From Treponema bryantii (GTDB taxonomy: Bacteria > Spirochaetota > Spirochaetia > Treponematales > Treponemataceae): a stretch of DNA of 64,000 nt. The notes below the pieces were generated by a model. That model searched no databases and was not told where the DNA came from. It was given only the letters and a program-made list of their open reading frames with translations. The stretch spans positions 62,001 through 126,000 of the forward strand of contig NZ_FORI01000002.1 in NCBI RefSeq assembly GCF_900113965.1. Reading direction: 5' to 3'. A program made the position numbers and the translations under genes. Positions 24,528 through 32,743 of the stretch are shown here, in pieces; position 1 is the first letter of the stretch, and every line of letters begins with the position of its first letter.

Positions 24528-25265
24528 ATGATGGAAAATAATAATACTGTTCAAACAATTGAATCCGCAGATCAGGCGGAAGCGGTTCCTCCCTCGGGCA
24601 TTCGCAGAGAGGTAAAAACTTATGTACTTCGTGCGGGACGTATGACTGCCGCACAGGAAAGAGCTTATAACGAGCTTGCTCCTTCATGGTGTATTCCTTT
24701 TGAGCACAAGAAGCTTAATTTTGTAGATGTGTTTGGAAACACTAATCCGATTGTAATTGAAATCGGTTTTGGAATGGGTGATGCAACTGTTGCCCTTGCT
24801 GAAGCAAATCCTGACATCAACTATCTTGGAATTGAAGTTCACACTCCTGGTGTTGGAAAAGTTCTTTCCGAGATTCAGAAACGCAACTTAAAAAATCTTT
24901 TCATTATTGAATATGATGCTCTGGAAGTTCTTGAATATATGATTGGCGATAATTCTGTAAATGGCTTTCATATTTTCTTCCCGGATCCATGGCCAAAAAA
25001 GCGTCATCATAAACGCCGTATGGTTCAGCGTCCACACACAAATCTTTTTGCTCAGAAGCTTGCTCCTGGCGGGTATTTGTATTTTGTAACTGATATTATT
25101 GAATACGCAGAATTTGCTCTTGAAGAATTAAACCAGACTGAGCATCTCAAAAACAAATACGAAGGATTTGCAGAACCTCAGCCATGGCGTACTCAGACAA
25201 AGTTTGAACGTAAGGGCCTCAAGGCAGACCGTCAGATAACAGAAATTTATTTTACGAAGGTGTGA
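24528..25265 (+). CDS. trmB: tRNA (guanine-N7-)-methyltransferase
   Basis: A 245-residue SAM-dependent methyltransferase that makes m7G46 in tRNA variable loops. The SAM-binding loop is EIGFGMGDAT (about residue 78). The family hallmark FFPDPWPKKRHHKRRM follows at about residue 145, and the C-terminal motif RKGLKADRQITEIYF fits. Two ATG codons stand in tandem (24528 and 24531); AAGGA at 24521-24525 is better placed for the second. The N-terminal 30 residues (rich in E and Q) are a non-conserved extension. A PR-B palindrome fills the gap to ligA. Confidence 0.95.
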   Translation: MMENNNTVQTIESADQAEAVPPSGIRREVKTYVLRAGRMTAAQERAYNELAPSWCIPFEHKKLNFVDVFGNTNPIVIEIGFGMGDATVALAEANPDINYLGIEVHTPGVGKVLSEIQKRNLKNLFIIEYDALEVLEYMIGDNSVNGFHIFFPDPWPKKRHHKRRMVQRPHTNLFAQKLAPGGYLYFVTDIIEYAEFALEELNQTEHLKNKYEGFAEPQPWRTQTKFERKGLKADRQITEIYFTKV

Positions 25266-25270
25266 GACCG

Positions 25271-25293
25271 GTGGTTGAGCCTGTCGAAACCAC
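25271..25293. repeat. PR-B palindrome (single unit)
   Basis: GTGGTT and AACCAC arms around GAGCCTGTCGA. It lies between trmB and ligA. The same unit recurs at 28949, 32677-32740, 49786, 53969-54064, 56819-56880 and, inside a gene, at 63583. Confidence 0.85.
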
Positions 25294-25311
25294 ATTATAG
25301 AAAGGTATCAT

Positions 25312-27228
25312 ATGGACTTATTTGAATCTCAAAGAATCTCTGAACTCGAAAGCCTCATAACCCGTTATCAGAAATCTTACTACGATGGAGAAGGTGAAAT
25401 CAGTGATGCTGAGTTTGATGCACTTTGGGATGAACTCAAAACGCTTGACCCTGCAAATTCGATTTTACACAAGGTTGGTGCAGATTCCGGAAACTTTGCA
25501 AAAGTTCAGCATGTAATGCCAATGGGAAGCCAGGAAAAGGCTGCGAATCCAGAGCAGTTTTTAGCCTGGGCCGAAAAGCACAAATACGACGCTTATCTTG
25601 TAGAATACAAACTCGACGGTGCTTCCCTCGAATTGCAGTATGAAAACGGTTACCTTAAGCGTGCTGTAACACGTGGAGACGGTTCAATTGGAGATGACAT
25701 TACTGCCAATGCAAAAAAGATGGGCGGTGTAAATGCCGCTATTTATAAAGACGGGCAGCTTGTTCCTTTTACCGGCGGTATTCGTGGCGAAGTAATTATG
25801 ACCCACGAAGTTCATAAAACTCATTTCCCTGATAAAGCAAACTGCCGTAACGCTGCCAACGGTCTTATGAAAAGAAAAGACGGAAAGGGCAGTGAATATC
25901 TTAATCTCATTGTTTATGATGCTCTTTCTACAAACGGAGTTTCTTATTTTTCAAATGAAGAAGAAAAAATCCGCTGGCTTATGGACTGCGGTTTTAATGT
26001 AGTTCGTCTTGTAATTTGTAAAAGCCCGGACAGAGTTATTGCCTACCGCGCAAAAATAATGGAAGAACGTAAGAGCCTTGATTATGATATTGATGGTCTT
26101 GTGATTAAAGAGCGTGTTATTAATCTTGCAGATGCAAGCCGCGATCGCCCGGATCATCAGATTGCGTTTAAGTTCAGCCTGGAAGAAGCAGTTTCTACTT
26201 TGCGTGAAGTTGAATGGAGCATAAGCGGTGGTACTTATACACCGGTTGCAATTTTTGATGAAGTTGAATTAAACGGAACAAAGGTACAGCGTGCAAGTCT
26301 TGCAAACCCGGATACACTTCGTAAACTTGGCGTTCGTATTGGAAGCCACGTAGTTGTTGTAAAACGCGGCGAAATTATTCCAAAGATTGAAAGTGTTGTA
26401 GAAGAAAAAGATCTTGTTACAACTGAAATAGAATTTCCAAAGGTTTGCGAAGTTTGTGGAACTCCACTTGTAGATGAAGGAAGCAGACTTTTCTGTCCAA
26501 ATAAAGAGTGTGCTAAGCGCGTGCTTCATCAGCTTTTGAAGTATCAGCAGGTAGTAGATATTCGCGACCTTGGTGAAACTCTTATTACTTCGCTTTTTAA
26601 TGACAAGCGACTCAAATCAATTTCAGACATTTATAGTCTTCAGGTAGAAGACTTAGTTCCATATTTCTTAAACGAAGAAAGTATGGAAGCAGATAAAAAA
26701 TCTCTTGGAGCACAGAAAGTATATAATTCAATTCAAAATCACCGTCGCATGAGACTTGCAACTTTTGTTGGTGCTTTTGATATTGAAGGTGTAGGCGAAA
26801 CTTCAGCAGAAAAACTTATTGGAGCTGGTTTTGATACACTCGAAAAACTTCTTACTGCAACAGAAGAGCAGATTGCAGCAGTATATGGCTTTGCTGAAAT
26901 TATGGCACATATTATTGTTGAAGGTCTTGCAGAAAATGCAGAAGAAATGCGTCAGCTGGTTGAATCCGGAACAATTGAACTTGAAACAGCTGGCGGTGGA
27001 CTTCTTGCCGGTAAGTCTTTCTGTTTTACAGGTGAACTTGTTACAATGAAGCGTGCAGATGCAGAACAGCTTGTAAAGAAAAACGGTGGAACAATCAAGT
27101 CATCGGTTACTAAGGATTTGTCTTACCTTGTTACAAATGATACAACCAGCGGTTCTTCTAAAAATGTAAAGGCAGCCAAACTTGGCATTCCTGTAATTAA
27201 TGAGAAGCAATTTCTGGAGCTTATTTGA
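25312..27228 (+). CDS. ligA: NAD-dependent DNA ligase
   Basis: A 638-residue protein, slightly shorter than the common 660-680. Order of domains: Ia NAD-binding domain (YQKSYYDGEGEISDAEFDAL), adenylation domain with the AMP-accepting lysine in EYKLDGAS (about residue 102), OB fold (about 305-385), zinc finger CEVCG...CPNKECAK, helix-hairpin-helix region (GVGETSAEKLIGAGFD) and a C-terminal BRCT domain (LLAGKSFCFTGELVTMKRAD). It seals nicks in replication and repair using NAD+. The gene overlaps the next by three bases (TTG start inside TTTGA). Upstream is the PR-B palindrome, and AAAGG at about 25300 serves as ribosome binding site. Confidence 0.97.
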   Translation: MDLFESQRISELESLITRYQKSYYDGEGEISDAEFDALWDELKTLDPANSILHKVGADSGNFAKVQHVMPMGSQEKAANPEQFLAWAEKHKYDAYLVEYKLDGASLELQYENGYLKRAVTRGDGSIGDDITANAKKMGGVNAAIYKDGQLVPFTGGIRGEVIMTHEVHKTHFPDKANCRNAANGLMKRKDGKGSEYLNLIVYDALSTNGVSYFSNEEEKIRWLMDCGFNVVRLVICKSPDRVIAYRAKIMEERKSLDYDIDGLVIKERVINLADASRDRPDHQIAFKFSLEEAVSTLREVEWSISGGTYTPVAIFDEVELNGTKVQRASLANPDTLRKLGVRIGSHVVVVKRGEIIPKIESVVEEKDLVTTEIEFPKVCEVCGTPLVDEGSRLFCPNKECAKRVLHQLLKYQQVVDIRDLGETLITSLFNDKRLKSISDIYSLQVEDLVPYFLNEESMEADKKSLGAQKVYNSIQNHRRMRLATFVGAFDIEGVGETSAEKLIGAGFDTLEKLLTATEEQIAAVYGFAEIMAHIIVEGLAENAEEMRQLVESGTIELETAGGGLLAGKSFCFTGELVTMKRADAEQLVKKNGGTIKSSVTKDLSYLVTNDTTSGSSKNVKAAKLGIPVINEKQFLELI

Positions 27229-27842
27229 AAAAAACAAATTACCTTGTAAAGATTTTTTCCCCTCTTTTTACACTGGCAGTCATTGCCTACGTTATCTTTA
27301 CCTGCTGGAGTTACCTTGCCTGCTGGAACTCTGCAGTGAGCCTTTATCAGAATGTTCCGCAGGAGTTTTTGAGAATTAAGATTTACGGTTCTTCCGGTTC
27401 AGAAAACAGCGGAACTGTGAGCGGCACTTTTTCTATTATCGATTCAAATGGAAATGAAATTGCAGTTATTGAAAGGTCATGGAGTGGTTCCTACCTTTCG
27501 GTAGAATTTGCAAGAGTCAGTGTTGATGGAAAATACTTTATTTTCCCGTCGCGCATTTATGGAAAAAACAGAATTATTGAAGAGCGCCGTGAAAGAACAC
27601 ACGGAACTCTTCTTGAAAAATATTATGATGATTATGGCCAATGTATGCTTTTGGGATATGGTTCAAGCCTTGATCAGCGTAAGAAACTATATAAGATTGC
27701 AAGATTTGCTACAGGAAAATATCTTGTTCCAACTTTTGGATTAGTCACAAGATTTTCAATTGATCTTTCAAGCTGCCGCCCTGACCGCTATTATTCAATC
27801 AGCTTTACAGAAAGTGGTAATTACATAGTAGAAGAACTATAG
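27225..27842 (+). CDS. Membrane-anchored protein of unknown function
   Basis: A 205-residue protein that starts with TTG at 27225, overlapping the ligA stop. One hydrophobic segment (about residues 8-33: IFSPLFTLAVIAYVIFTCWS) acts as a signal anchor, and the remainder faces the periplasm. The soluble part is beta-rich (TFSIIDSNGNEIAVIERSWS, LSVEFARVSVDGKYFIFPSR) with a short basic stretch IIEERRERTHG. No catalytic motif is seen. The tight coupling to ligA may only reflect compaction. The end of the gene meets a PR-A palindrome complex, which starts at the stop codon. Confidence 0.75.
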   Translation: MKKTNYLVKIFSPLFTLAVIAYVIFTCWSYLACWNSAVSLYQNVPQEFLRIKIYGSSGSENSGTVSGTFSIIDSNGNEIAVIERSWSGSYLSVEFARVSVDGKYFIFPSRIYGKNRIIEERRERTHGTLLEKYYDDYGQCMLLGYGSSLDQRKKLYKIARFATGKYLVPTFGLVTRFSIDLSSCRPDRYYSISFTESGNYIVEEL

Positions 27843-27960
27843 ATTGCTTCGCCTTCGGCTCGCAATGACGATAAAGTATCAGCTCGCAATGACGATAAAG
27901 TATCAGACCGCAATGACGGTATAGTTCGTCATTGCGAGGAGCGAAGCGACGTGGCAATCC
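27842..27960. repeat. PR-A palindromic repeat with internal 24-bp tandem duplication
   Basis: The ends are GATTGCTTCGC and GCGACGTGGCAATCC with CGCAATGACG/CGTCATTGCG inner arms. Inside, a 24-bp unit (27858-27881) is repeated exactly at 27882-27905, followed by a partial third copy. It fills the whole space between two convergent genes and ends directly before the stop codon of the M23 peptidase gene, so it may also act as a bidirectional terminator. Confidence 0.9.
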
Positions 27961-27961
27961 A

Positions 27962-28930
27962 TTAGTCCTCATCAAAAGCAAAGTCGTTCAAAAAGAACTC
28001 TGGGCGAACTGCGCTTCCGTTAAGACGAATTTCCCAGTGAAGGTGAGGGCCTGTTGCAAGACCGGTTGCTCCTGATTTTCCAAGAAGCTGTCCCTGGTTT
28101 ACCATGTCTCCTTCTTTTACAGAAAGTTCACTCATATGATAGTAAAGGCTGTAAAGACCAGGAAGATGTTCAACAACTACACTCCAGCCGGTTGAAATAC
28201 GGCTTTCTGCCATTACAACTTTTCCGGCAGCGCAGGAATGTACTTCTGTTCCTGTTGGAACTCCATAGTCGTTTCCGTAATGAAGGCTTGTAGAAGATTT
28301 TCCGTTTGTGTAAACGTAAGTACGGCGGTCTCCACAATAAGCCGTATAACGCTGAGACTCCGTTGGAGTTGTGAACTTCTTTAACGAAAAGACATCTGCA
28401 GGCATAGTTGTAAAAAGAATATTATTCAGTTTATCAATCTGAGCCGCACGCTCAGGGCTGTTGTCAGTTTTAATACTTGTGTTGCGATCATCCAGCTGAA
28501 GCACTTCTTCGGGGAAGGTTCTCATAACAAGGCGGGATGGAAGAATGAACTCTTTTATGTCTTCATCAGAATCTGCATAAATCACCTTAATGCTGTAGTT
28601 TCCGTCTTTAAGCCAGAGCGAAACTGGAATACCGCCAAGCATTTCAGTAGTTCCGGTTTTCTTATTTTTCAGATGATAGAAAGGAGCCGACTCAATTACT
28701 TTCTTGTCCTGCAAAAGCTGGAGGGTTGCTTTTTTCTCCGGCTCGTTTTTTGCTTTTTTATGATTTTTTGGAACGGAGATATTCATGCGTACAAAAATTG
28801 CATCTCCGGGAGTAATTACATCATTGTACCTTAAATTAAGATTGTAGTTTTCAGATTCGTATTTAGCACTTGCGGCAAAGATAAGGCTGAACTGAAGCAG
28901 GCAGGTTACAATAAGTAGTATTTTTTTCAT
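27962..28930 (-). CDS. Exported M23-family metallopeptidase (LytM-like)
   Basis: 322 residues from the ATG at 28930 (AGAGGA just upstream); the frame opens four codons earlier. Residues 1-20 are a signal peptide (MKKILLIVTCLLQFSLIFAA). A beta domain spans about 25-150. The C-terminal M23 domain (about 215-315) has the zinc ligands in LHYGNDYGVP (His, Asp) and TGPHLHWEIR (H-L-H), plus the catalytic region LYSLYYHMSEL. The ligands are intact, so it is probably an active endopeptidase on peptidoglycan cross-links; an amidase activator is the alternative if it acts by binding. It is periplasmic. The gene is flanked by a PR-A and a PR-B palindrome. Confidence 0.92.
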   Translation of the reverse strand: MKKILLIVTCLLQFSLIFAASAKYESENYNLNLRYNDVITPGDAIFVRMNISVPKNHKKAKNEPEKKATLQLLQDKKVIESAPFYHLKNKKTGTTEMLGGIPVSLWLKDGNYSIKVIYADSDEDIKEFILPSRLVMRTFPEEVLQLDDRNTSIKTDNSPERAAQIDKLNNILFTTMPADVFSLKKFTTPTESQRYTAYCGDRRTYVYTNGKSSTSLHYGNDYGVPTGTEVHSCAAGKVVMAESRISTGWSVVVEHLPGLYSLYYHMSELSVKEGDMVNQGQLLGKSGATGLATGPHLHWEIRLNGSAVRPEFFLNDFAFDED

Positions 28931-28948
28931 TTTTCCTCTCAATTATTA

Positions 28949-28982
28949 TGGTTTCGATACGGCCTTCGGCCTACTCAACCAC
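28949..28982. repeat. PR-B palindrome
   Basis: Arms TGGTTTCGATA and TACTCAACCA around a small inner hairpin CGGCCTTCGGCC. It lies between recJ and the M23 peptidase gene. Confidence 0.8.
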
Positions 28983-28989
28983 CGACATT

Positions 28990-31158
28990 TTATTGTGCAG
29001 GTACAATCTCTTTTACAATCAGTTGATTTGTTTTTGTACCGTTATAATAATTTCGGCTCATATTATAAAGCACATCATATTTTTTTCCGATTATAATATC
29101 TTTTTTAAGTCTTTCTGCTTGCCCCCAGAACATTGCAGGAATTTTATAAGTTCCGGTTTCAAAAATCATTTTAAGATGATGAGGCTCTTTTTTGCCGAGT
29201 ACCATTGTGTCTATGAGTTTAAGACCACGGGTCATAAGAATGAGTTCAGGGCTCTCAGCTCCAAACGGATCAAAAATATCAAGAAGGTTGAAGTTTTCCG
29301 GAGTAAGGTGTTCAAGCGGAAGTTCAGCATCAATATCAATGCAGGCTGTCTCTGCATCAAGAGTAACTGAGTTTGAGCTTTCCTGAACACGTTTTAAGAA
29401 CAACTCAAGGTTTGATTTATGGAAGCTGAAACCTGCGGCAAAATTGTGGCCGCCGTGATTAATATAGATGTCGCCAAGACTGTCGAGGAAGCTTGTAGCA
29501 ATAAAGCCGCGGCAGCTTCTCATAGAACCAATGCAGATATCATTTTCATAAGTAAGGGTTATGGTTGGAACGTTGAAGTCCTGCATAAGGCGGGCCGCAA
29601 GAATTCCAGTAACGCCTTTGTTAATACATTCATCTACAGAAACGCAAAGCTTGTTGGAATGCAGCTGTATACTCTGCTGGGCTGTATCGTGAATCTTATA
29701 GTAAGCGTTGGAAACAAGATCCTTGCGCTCTTCGTTCATTTTGTTGATGGTTACGGCAAGCTGTTCGCGCTCCCTTGCATCATTTGAAATCAAAAGTTTT
29801 AGGGCAATGTCTGAGTGACCCATTCTGCCCGCAGCGTTAAGTGCAGGAATTACAGACCACGAAAGATCTGTTGAAGAAAGACCGTCAAGGTTGATGTTCA
29901 GTTTATTGAAAAGTTCTGCGAGTCCCTGGCGAGGTCTGTTTTTCTTAATTGAACTGATTCCGTTTTTTACAAAGATGCGGTTTTCGTTTTTCATCGGCAT
30001 GATATCTGCCAGAGCCGCAAGTGCAACCAGCTGAAGATCTTTCTGTTCATCCTGAACCTGCTGAGGCTTTTTATCAGCAATCAGTTTTTTACAGTAAGTA
30101 ACATATAAATTATATATGCTTTCTATTTCAGAAGCTTCACTGCCAGTGTATTTTGCAATCTGAGAAAGTGCTTTAATCTGCGCTGCACTTTTATTTTTTA
30201 CAGATGGAATCACAGCGCCAATTTCAGAGCGAAGGTCATTCAGATTAAATTCAATGCCGCTTCCAAAAATCTGACTCAAAAGATTTAAGGTTGTGCGTGA
30301 ATCCCAGGAATAAATTAGCTGTCCCTGTAAAAAGTAAGGAAGCTTTAAATCATAAATTGAAGTCTGTCCCGGAATTATTTTTTCATGAAGCTCTTTGATT
30401 TTCACAAGATTTCTGATTTTGATACAGTCTGCGTAAAAACACTGTTCCTGCTGATTTTGAGAAAGCTCAAGAATACTGATTTCTGCATTATAAAAATCTG
30501 ACTGAGCAAAACGAAGTGCGCTTACAAGCTTGTAGGCAACAGCCGCTCCGGAGATTCCGTCGAACGGGTAGAGCGAATCTTCCATTTTTGGATTAATAAA
30601 GATGATAGCCTGAGGAAGCTCTTCCGGCGGATTATGATGGTCTGTAACAATTACTTCAATTCCAAGATCGCTGGCATGTGCAATTTCCTCGTTGTTTGAA
30701 ATGCCGCAGTCTACTGTAATAATCAGAGTTCCATCCTGTGCCGCAAAATCATCAATAGCTGCAATGGAAAGCCCATAGCCGTCTGCTTCAAGAGGAAGAC
30801 GCCACTGTACATCAATGCCAAGGCGTACAAGTTCTTCATATAAAATGGCAGTGCTGGAAACACCGTCAACATCGCTGTCACCAAAAATTAAAACTTTTTC
30901 GCCTTCTTCTTTTGCCTGCATAATGCGCTCAACAGCATCTTCCATTCCCGAAAATAAAAAAGGATTATGCTGAAAGCGAAGATCATCTTCAAGATAATAT
31001 AAGATGTCTTTTCCCTCTGTTATTCCTCTGCGGATAAATACAGATGCAAGTAGAGGTGAAATATTGAATGAATTGCAAAGCGGCTCAATCTGCTGCTTAG
31101 AGACGGGCTTTTTAACCCATCTTGAAGTATCATTAGAAATTGAATTGTCGGCTCTCAC
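28990..31158 (-). CDS. recJ: Single-stranded-DNA exonuclease RecJ
   Basis: A 722-residue DHH-family 5'-3' exonuclease for recombination and repair. The phosphoesterase motifs are in order: FGDSDVDGVSS (about residue 95), TVDCGIS, and VTDHHNPPE (about 172) with the DHH triad. Insert segments of more than 150 residues (about 215-375) lengthen the protein beyond the common 570; this insert includes FLQGQLIYSWDSRTTLN and looks native to the family branch rather than foreign. The DHHA1 domain has GGHNFAAGFSF (about 580). Its start overlaps the recO stop by four bases (ATGA), so recO-recJ form one unit. Confidence 0.94.
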   Translation of the reverse strand: MRADNSISNDTSRWVKKPVSKQQIEPLCNSFNISPLLASVFIRRGITEGKDILYYLEDDLRFQHNPFLFSGMEDAVERIMQAKEEGEKVLIFGDSDVDGVSSTAILYEELVRLGIDVQWRLPLEADGYGLSIAAIDDFAAQDGTLIITVDCGISNNEEIAHASDLGIEVIVTDHHNPPEELPQAIIFINPKMEDSLYPFDGISGAAVAYKLVSALRFAQSDFYNAEISILELSQNQQEQCFYADCIKIRNLVKIKELHEKIIPGQTSIYDLKLPYFLQGQLIYSWDSRTTLNLLSQIFGSGIEFNLNDLRSEIGAVIPSVKNKSAAQIKALSQIAKYTGSEASEIESIYNLYVTYCKKLIADKKPQQVQDEQKDLQLVALAALADIMPMKNENRIFVKNGISSIKKNRPRQGLAELFNKLNINLDGLSSTDLSWSVIPALNAAGRMGHSDIALKLLISNDAREREQLAVTINKMNEERKDLVSNAYYKIHDTAQQSIQLHSNKLCVSVDECINKGVTGILAARLMQDFNVPTITLTYENDICIGSMRSCRGFIATSFLDSLGDIYINHGGHNFAAGFSFHKSNLELFLKRVQESSNSVTLDAETACIDIDAELPLEHLTPENFNLLDIFDPFGAESPELILMTRGLKLIDTMVLGKKEPHHLKMIFETGTYKIPAMFWGQAERLKKDIIIGKKYDVLYNMSRNYYNGTKTNQLIVKEIVPAQ

Positions 31159-31928
31159 AAAATCCCCATCCCAGTTTCGATCGAGTTCAGTTTCTGGTCA
31201 ATGCTGTTTTCGATTAAGAAGAAAACGAGCTGTCGAATCTGTCCGTAAATCTCTTCGTCGATTGTAAGCTTACGGGCTTCTGAAGGAGAAAGAACCGTCA
31301 GTGCAGAAAGATATTGAACTGCATTATTTTTTACACTGAGCATGTTTTCGCCCGGAAGATGTCCGGCACAATCAGGACAGATAAAACTGTTTTCCATACT
31401 ATTATAATAGGAAACAGCGTTAGGTGCAAACTGTGTATCAAAAAAAGTTTTACCACAGCTGCTGCACGCATGAGAAACTGGCTGAATTCCAAGAAGTTCA
31501 AGATAGCGCCATAAGAAACGGATGAGACCTACGCGGCTTTGTTCTTCATCACAGAGTTCCATTCCATCAAAAAAGCCAGAAAGAAGACGGAAACATTGCT
31601 GACTGCTTCCACCACAACGGGTTTTAATGGCAAGCTCTGCAGCTAAAGATGCCGCATAAGATTTAAAAAGATTTTGACTGAAGCTCGTGTGATAATTCGA
31701 AACTTCAAAGTCGCTTATTTTGATTTGATTTTTTTCAGGATTTTCGTAAAGCCATACCTTACCGCTGTTCCACTGAGCAACCAGAGAACGCATACGGCTT
31801 TTAGGTCCGCCGTAAAGTACGGCATAAACAAGTCCGGCCTCCGGGGTAAGAAGAGTAACCGAAGAGTTATTTTCGCCCAGAGGCCGTAAAGAGAGTACAA
31901 TTGCATCTGTAGAAGATGAACGGTTCAT
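31155..31928 (-). CDS. recO: DNA repair protein RecO
   Basis: A 257-residue protein. The N-terminal OB-fold (SSTDAIVLSLRPLGENNSSV and LLTPEAGLVYAVLYGGPKSR) binds DNA. The helical part follows, with a C-terminal zinc finger (CSSCGK...CPDC, about 160-205). RecO works with RecR to load RecA on SSB-covered single strands. It is the first gene of the recO-recJ pair and follows araD by 12 bases, so it may be read from the arabinose-type operon promoter as well. No frame problem is seen. Confidence 0.92.
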   Translation of the reverse strand: MNRSSSTDAIVLSLRPLGENNSSVTLLTPEAGLVYAVLYGGPKSRMRSLVAQWNSGKVWLYENPEKNQIKISDFEVSNYHTSFSQNLFKSYAASLAAELAIKTRCGGSSQQCFRLLSGFFDGMELCDEEQSRVGLIRFLWRYLELLGIQPVSHACSSCGKTFFDTQFAPNAVSYYNSMENSFICPDCAGHLPGENMLSVKNNAVQYLSALTVLSPSEARKLTIDEEIYGQIRQLVFFLIENSIDQKLNSIETGMGIL

Positions 31929-31940
31929 TTATTGATGTTC

Positions 31941-32657
31941 TTACTTGCCCTGTCCGTAGTATGCGTTAGGACCGTGCTTTCTCATATAGTGTTTGTTTAC
32001 AATATAGTCTGGAAGCTCTATTGCATCAGGACGAATCTGCAGAGTGTACATTGCCATCTTACAGATTTCTTCGAGAACTGTTCCGTTGTAAACTGCCTTG
32101 TCTGCGTTCTTGCCCCAGGCAAATGGTCCGTGGCCTCCGCAGAGAACCATGTTTACTTCGCTAGGATTAAGGCCAAGTTCTTCAAAGTGCTTTACAATCA
32201 AAAGACCCGTTTCTTTTTCATAGTCGCGTTCAACAGCTTCGCGGCTAAGGTATGGAGTGCAAGGAACTGATTTCTGAATATGATCAGCGTGAGTAGTTCC
32301 AAAAAGTGGAACTGAGCGAACTGCCTGAGCCCATGCAACAGCACATGTTGAGTGTGTATGAATGATTCCACCAACTTCGCCGCCTTTATTTACAGCAAAC
32401 TCTTTGTAGAGAACTGCGTGAGTAGGGGTGTCGCTTGAAGGATTCAAAGAACCGTCTACTTTCTTTCCATCCAGATCAATAATTACCATTGATTCTGGTG
32501 TGAGTTCAGGGTAAGGAACTCCAGAAGGTTTAATTGCGAAAACTCCCTTGTCCTTATCAAAAGCAGAAACATTGCCCCATGTATAAAGAGCAAGATGGTT
32601 CTCGGGAATTTTCATATTAGCTTCGTAAGCCTGAAGTCTTAGTGTTTCATAAGTCAT
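31941..32657 (-). CDS. araD: L-ribulose-5-phosphate 4-epimerase
   Basis: A 238-residue class II aldolase-family protein. It converts L-ribulose 5-phosphate to D-xylulose 5-phosphate. Zinc ligands are seen in IIHTHSTCAVAWAQAV (His-x-His) and in the later His of VLCGGHGPFAWG; the C-terminal Tyr/Met region (RKHGPNAYYGQGK) matches the AraD family. The start ATG at 32655-32657 has CGAGGAAA upstream. The neighbouring FGGY kinase upstream fits an L-ribulokinase, so both steps of the arabinose route from L-ribulose are here. No L-arabinose isomerase is in the window. A head-to-head pair of PR-B palindromes separates the two genes. Confidence 0.93.
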   Translation of the reverse strand: MTYETLRLQAYEANMKIPENHLALYTWGNVSAFDKDKGVFAIKPSGVPYPELTPESMVIIDLDGKKVDGSLNPSSDTPTHAVLYKEFAVNKGGEVGGIIHTHSTCAVAWAQAVRSVPLFGTTHADHIQKSVPCTPYLSREAVERDYEKETGLLIVKHFEELGLNPSEVNMVLCGGHGPFAWGKNADKAVYNGTVLEEICKMAMYTLQIRPDAIELPDYIVNKHYMRKHGPNAYYGQGK

Positions 32658-32676
32658 TTTATTTCCTCGTTAATAG

Positions 32677-32740
32677 CGGTAGTTTCGACAAGCTCAACCA
32701 CCGTATTTTTCGTACTGGTGGTTGAGCCTGTCGAAACCAC
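32677..32740. repeat. Two PR-B palindromes in inverted orientation
   Basis: Unit 1 (32677-32703) and unit 2 (32717-32740) are near reverse complements of each other, so the pair can also form one long hairpin. They lie between the kinase stop and araD start and may affect relative expression of the two genes. Confidence 0.85.
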
Positions 32741-32743
32741 ATT

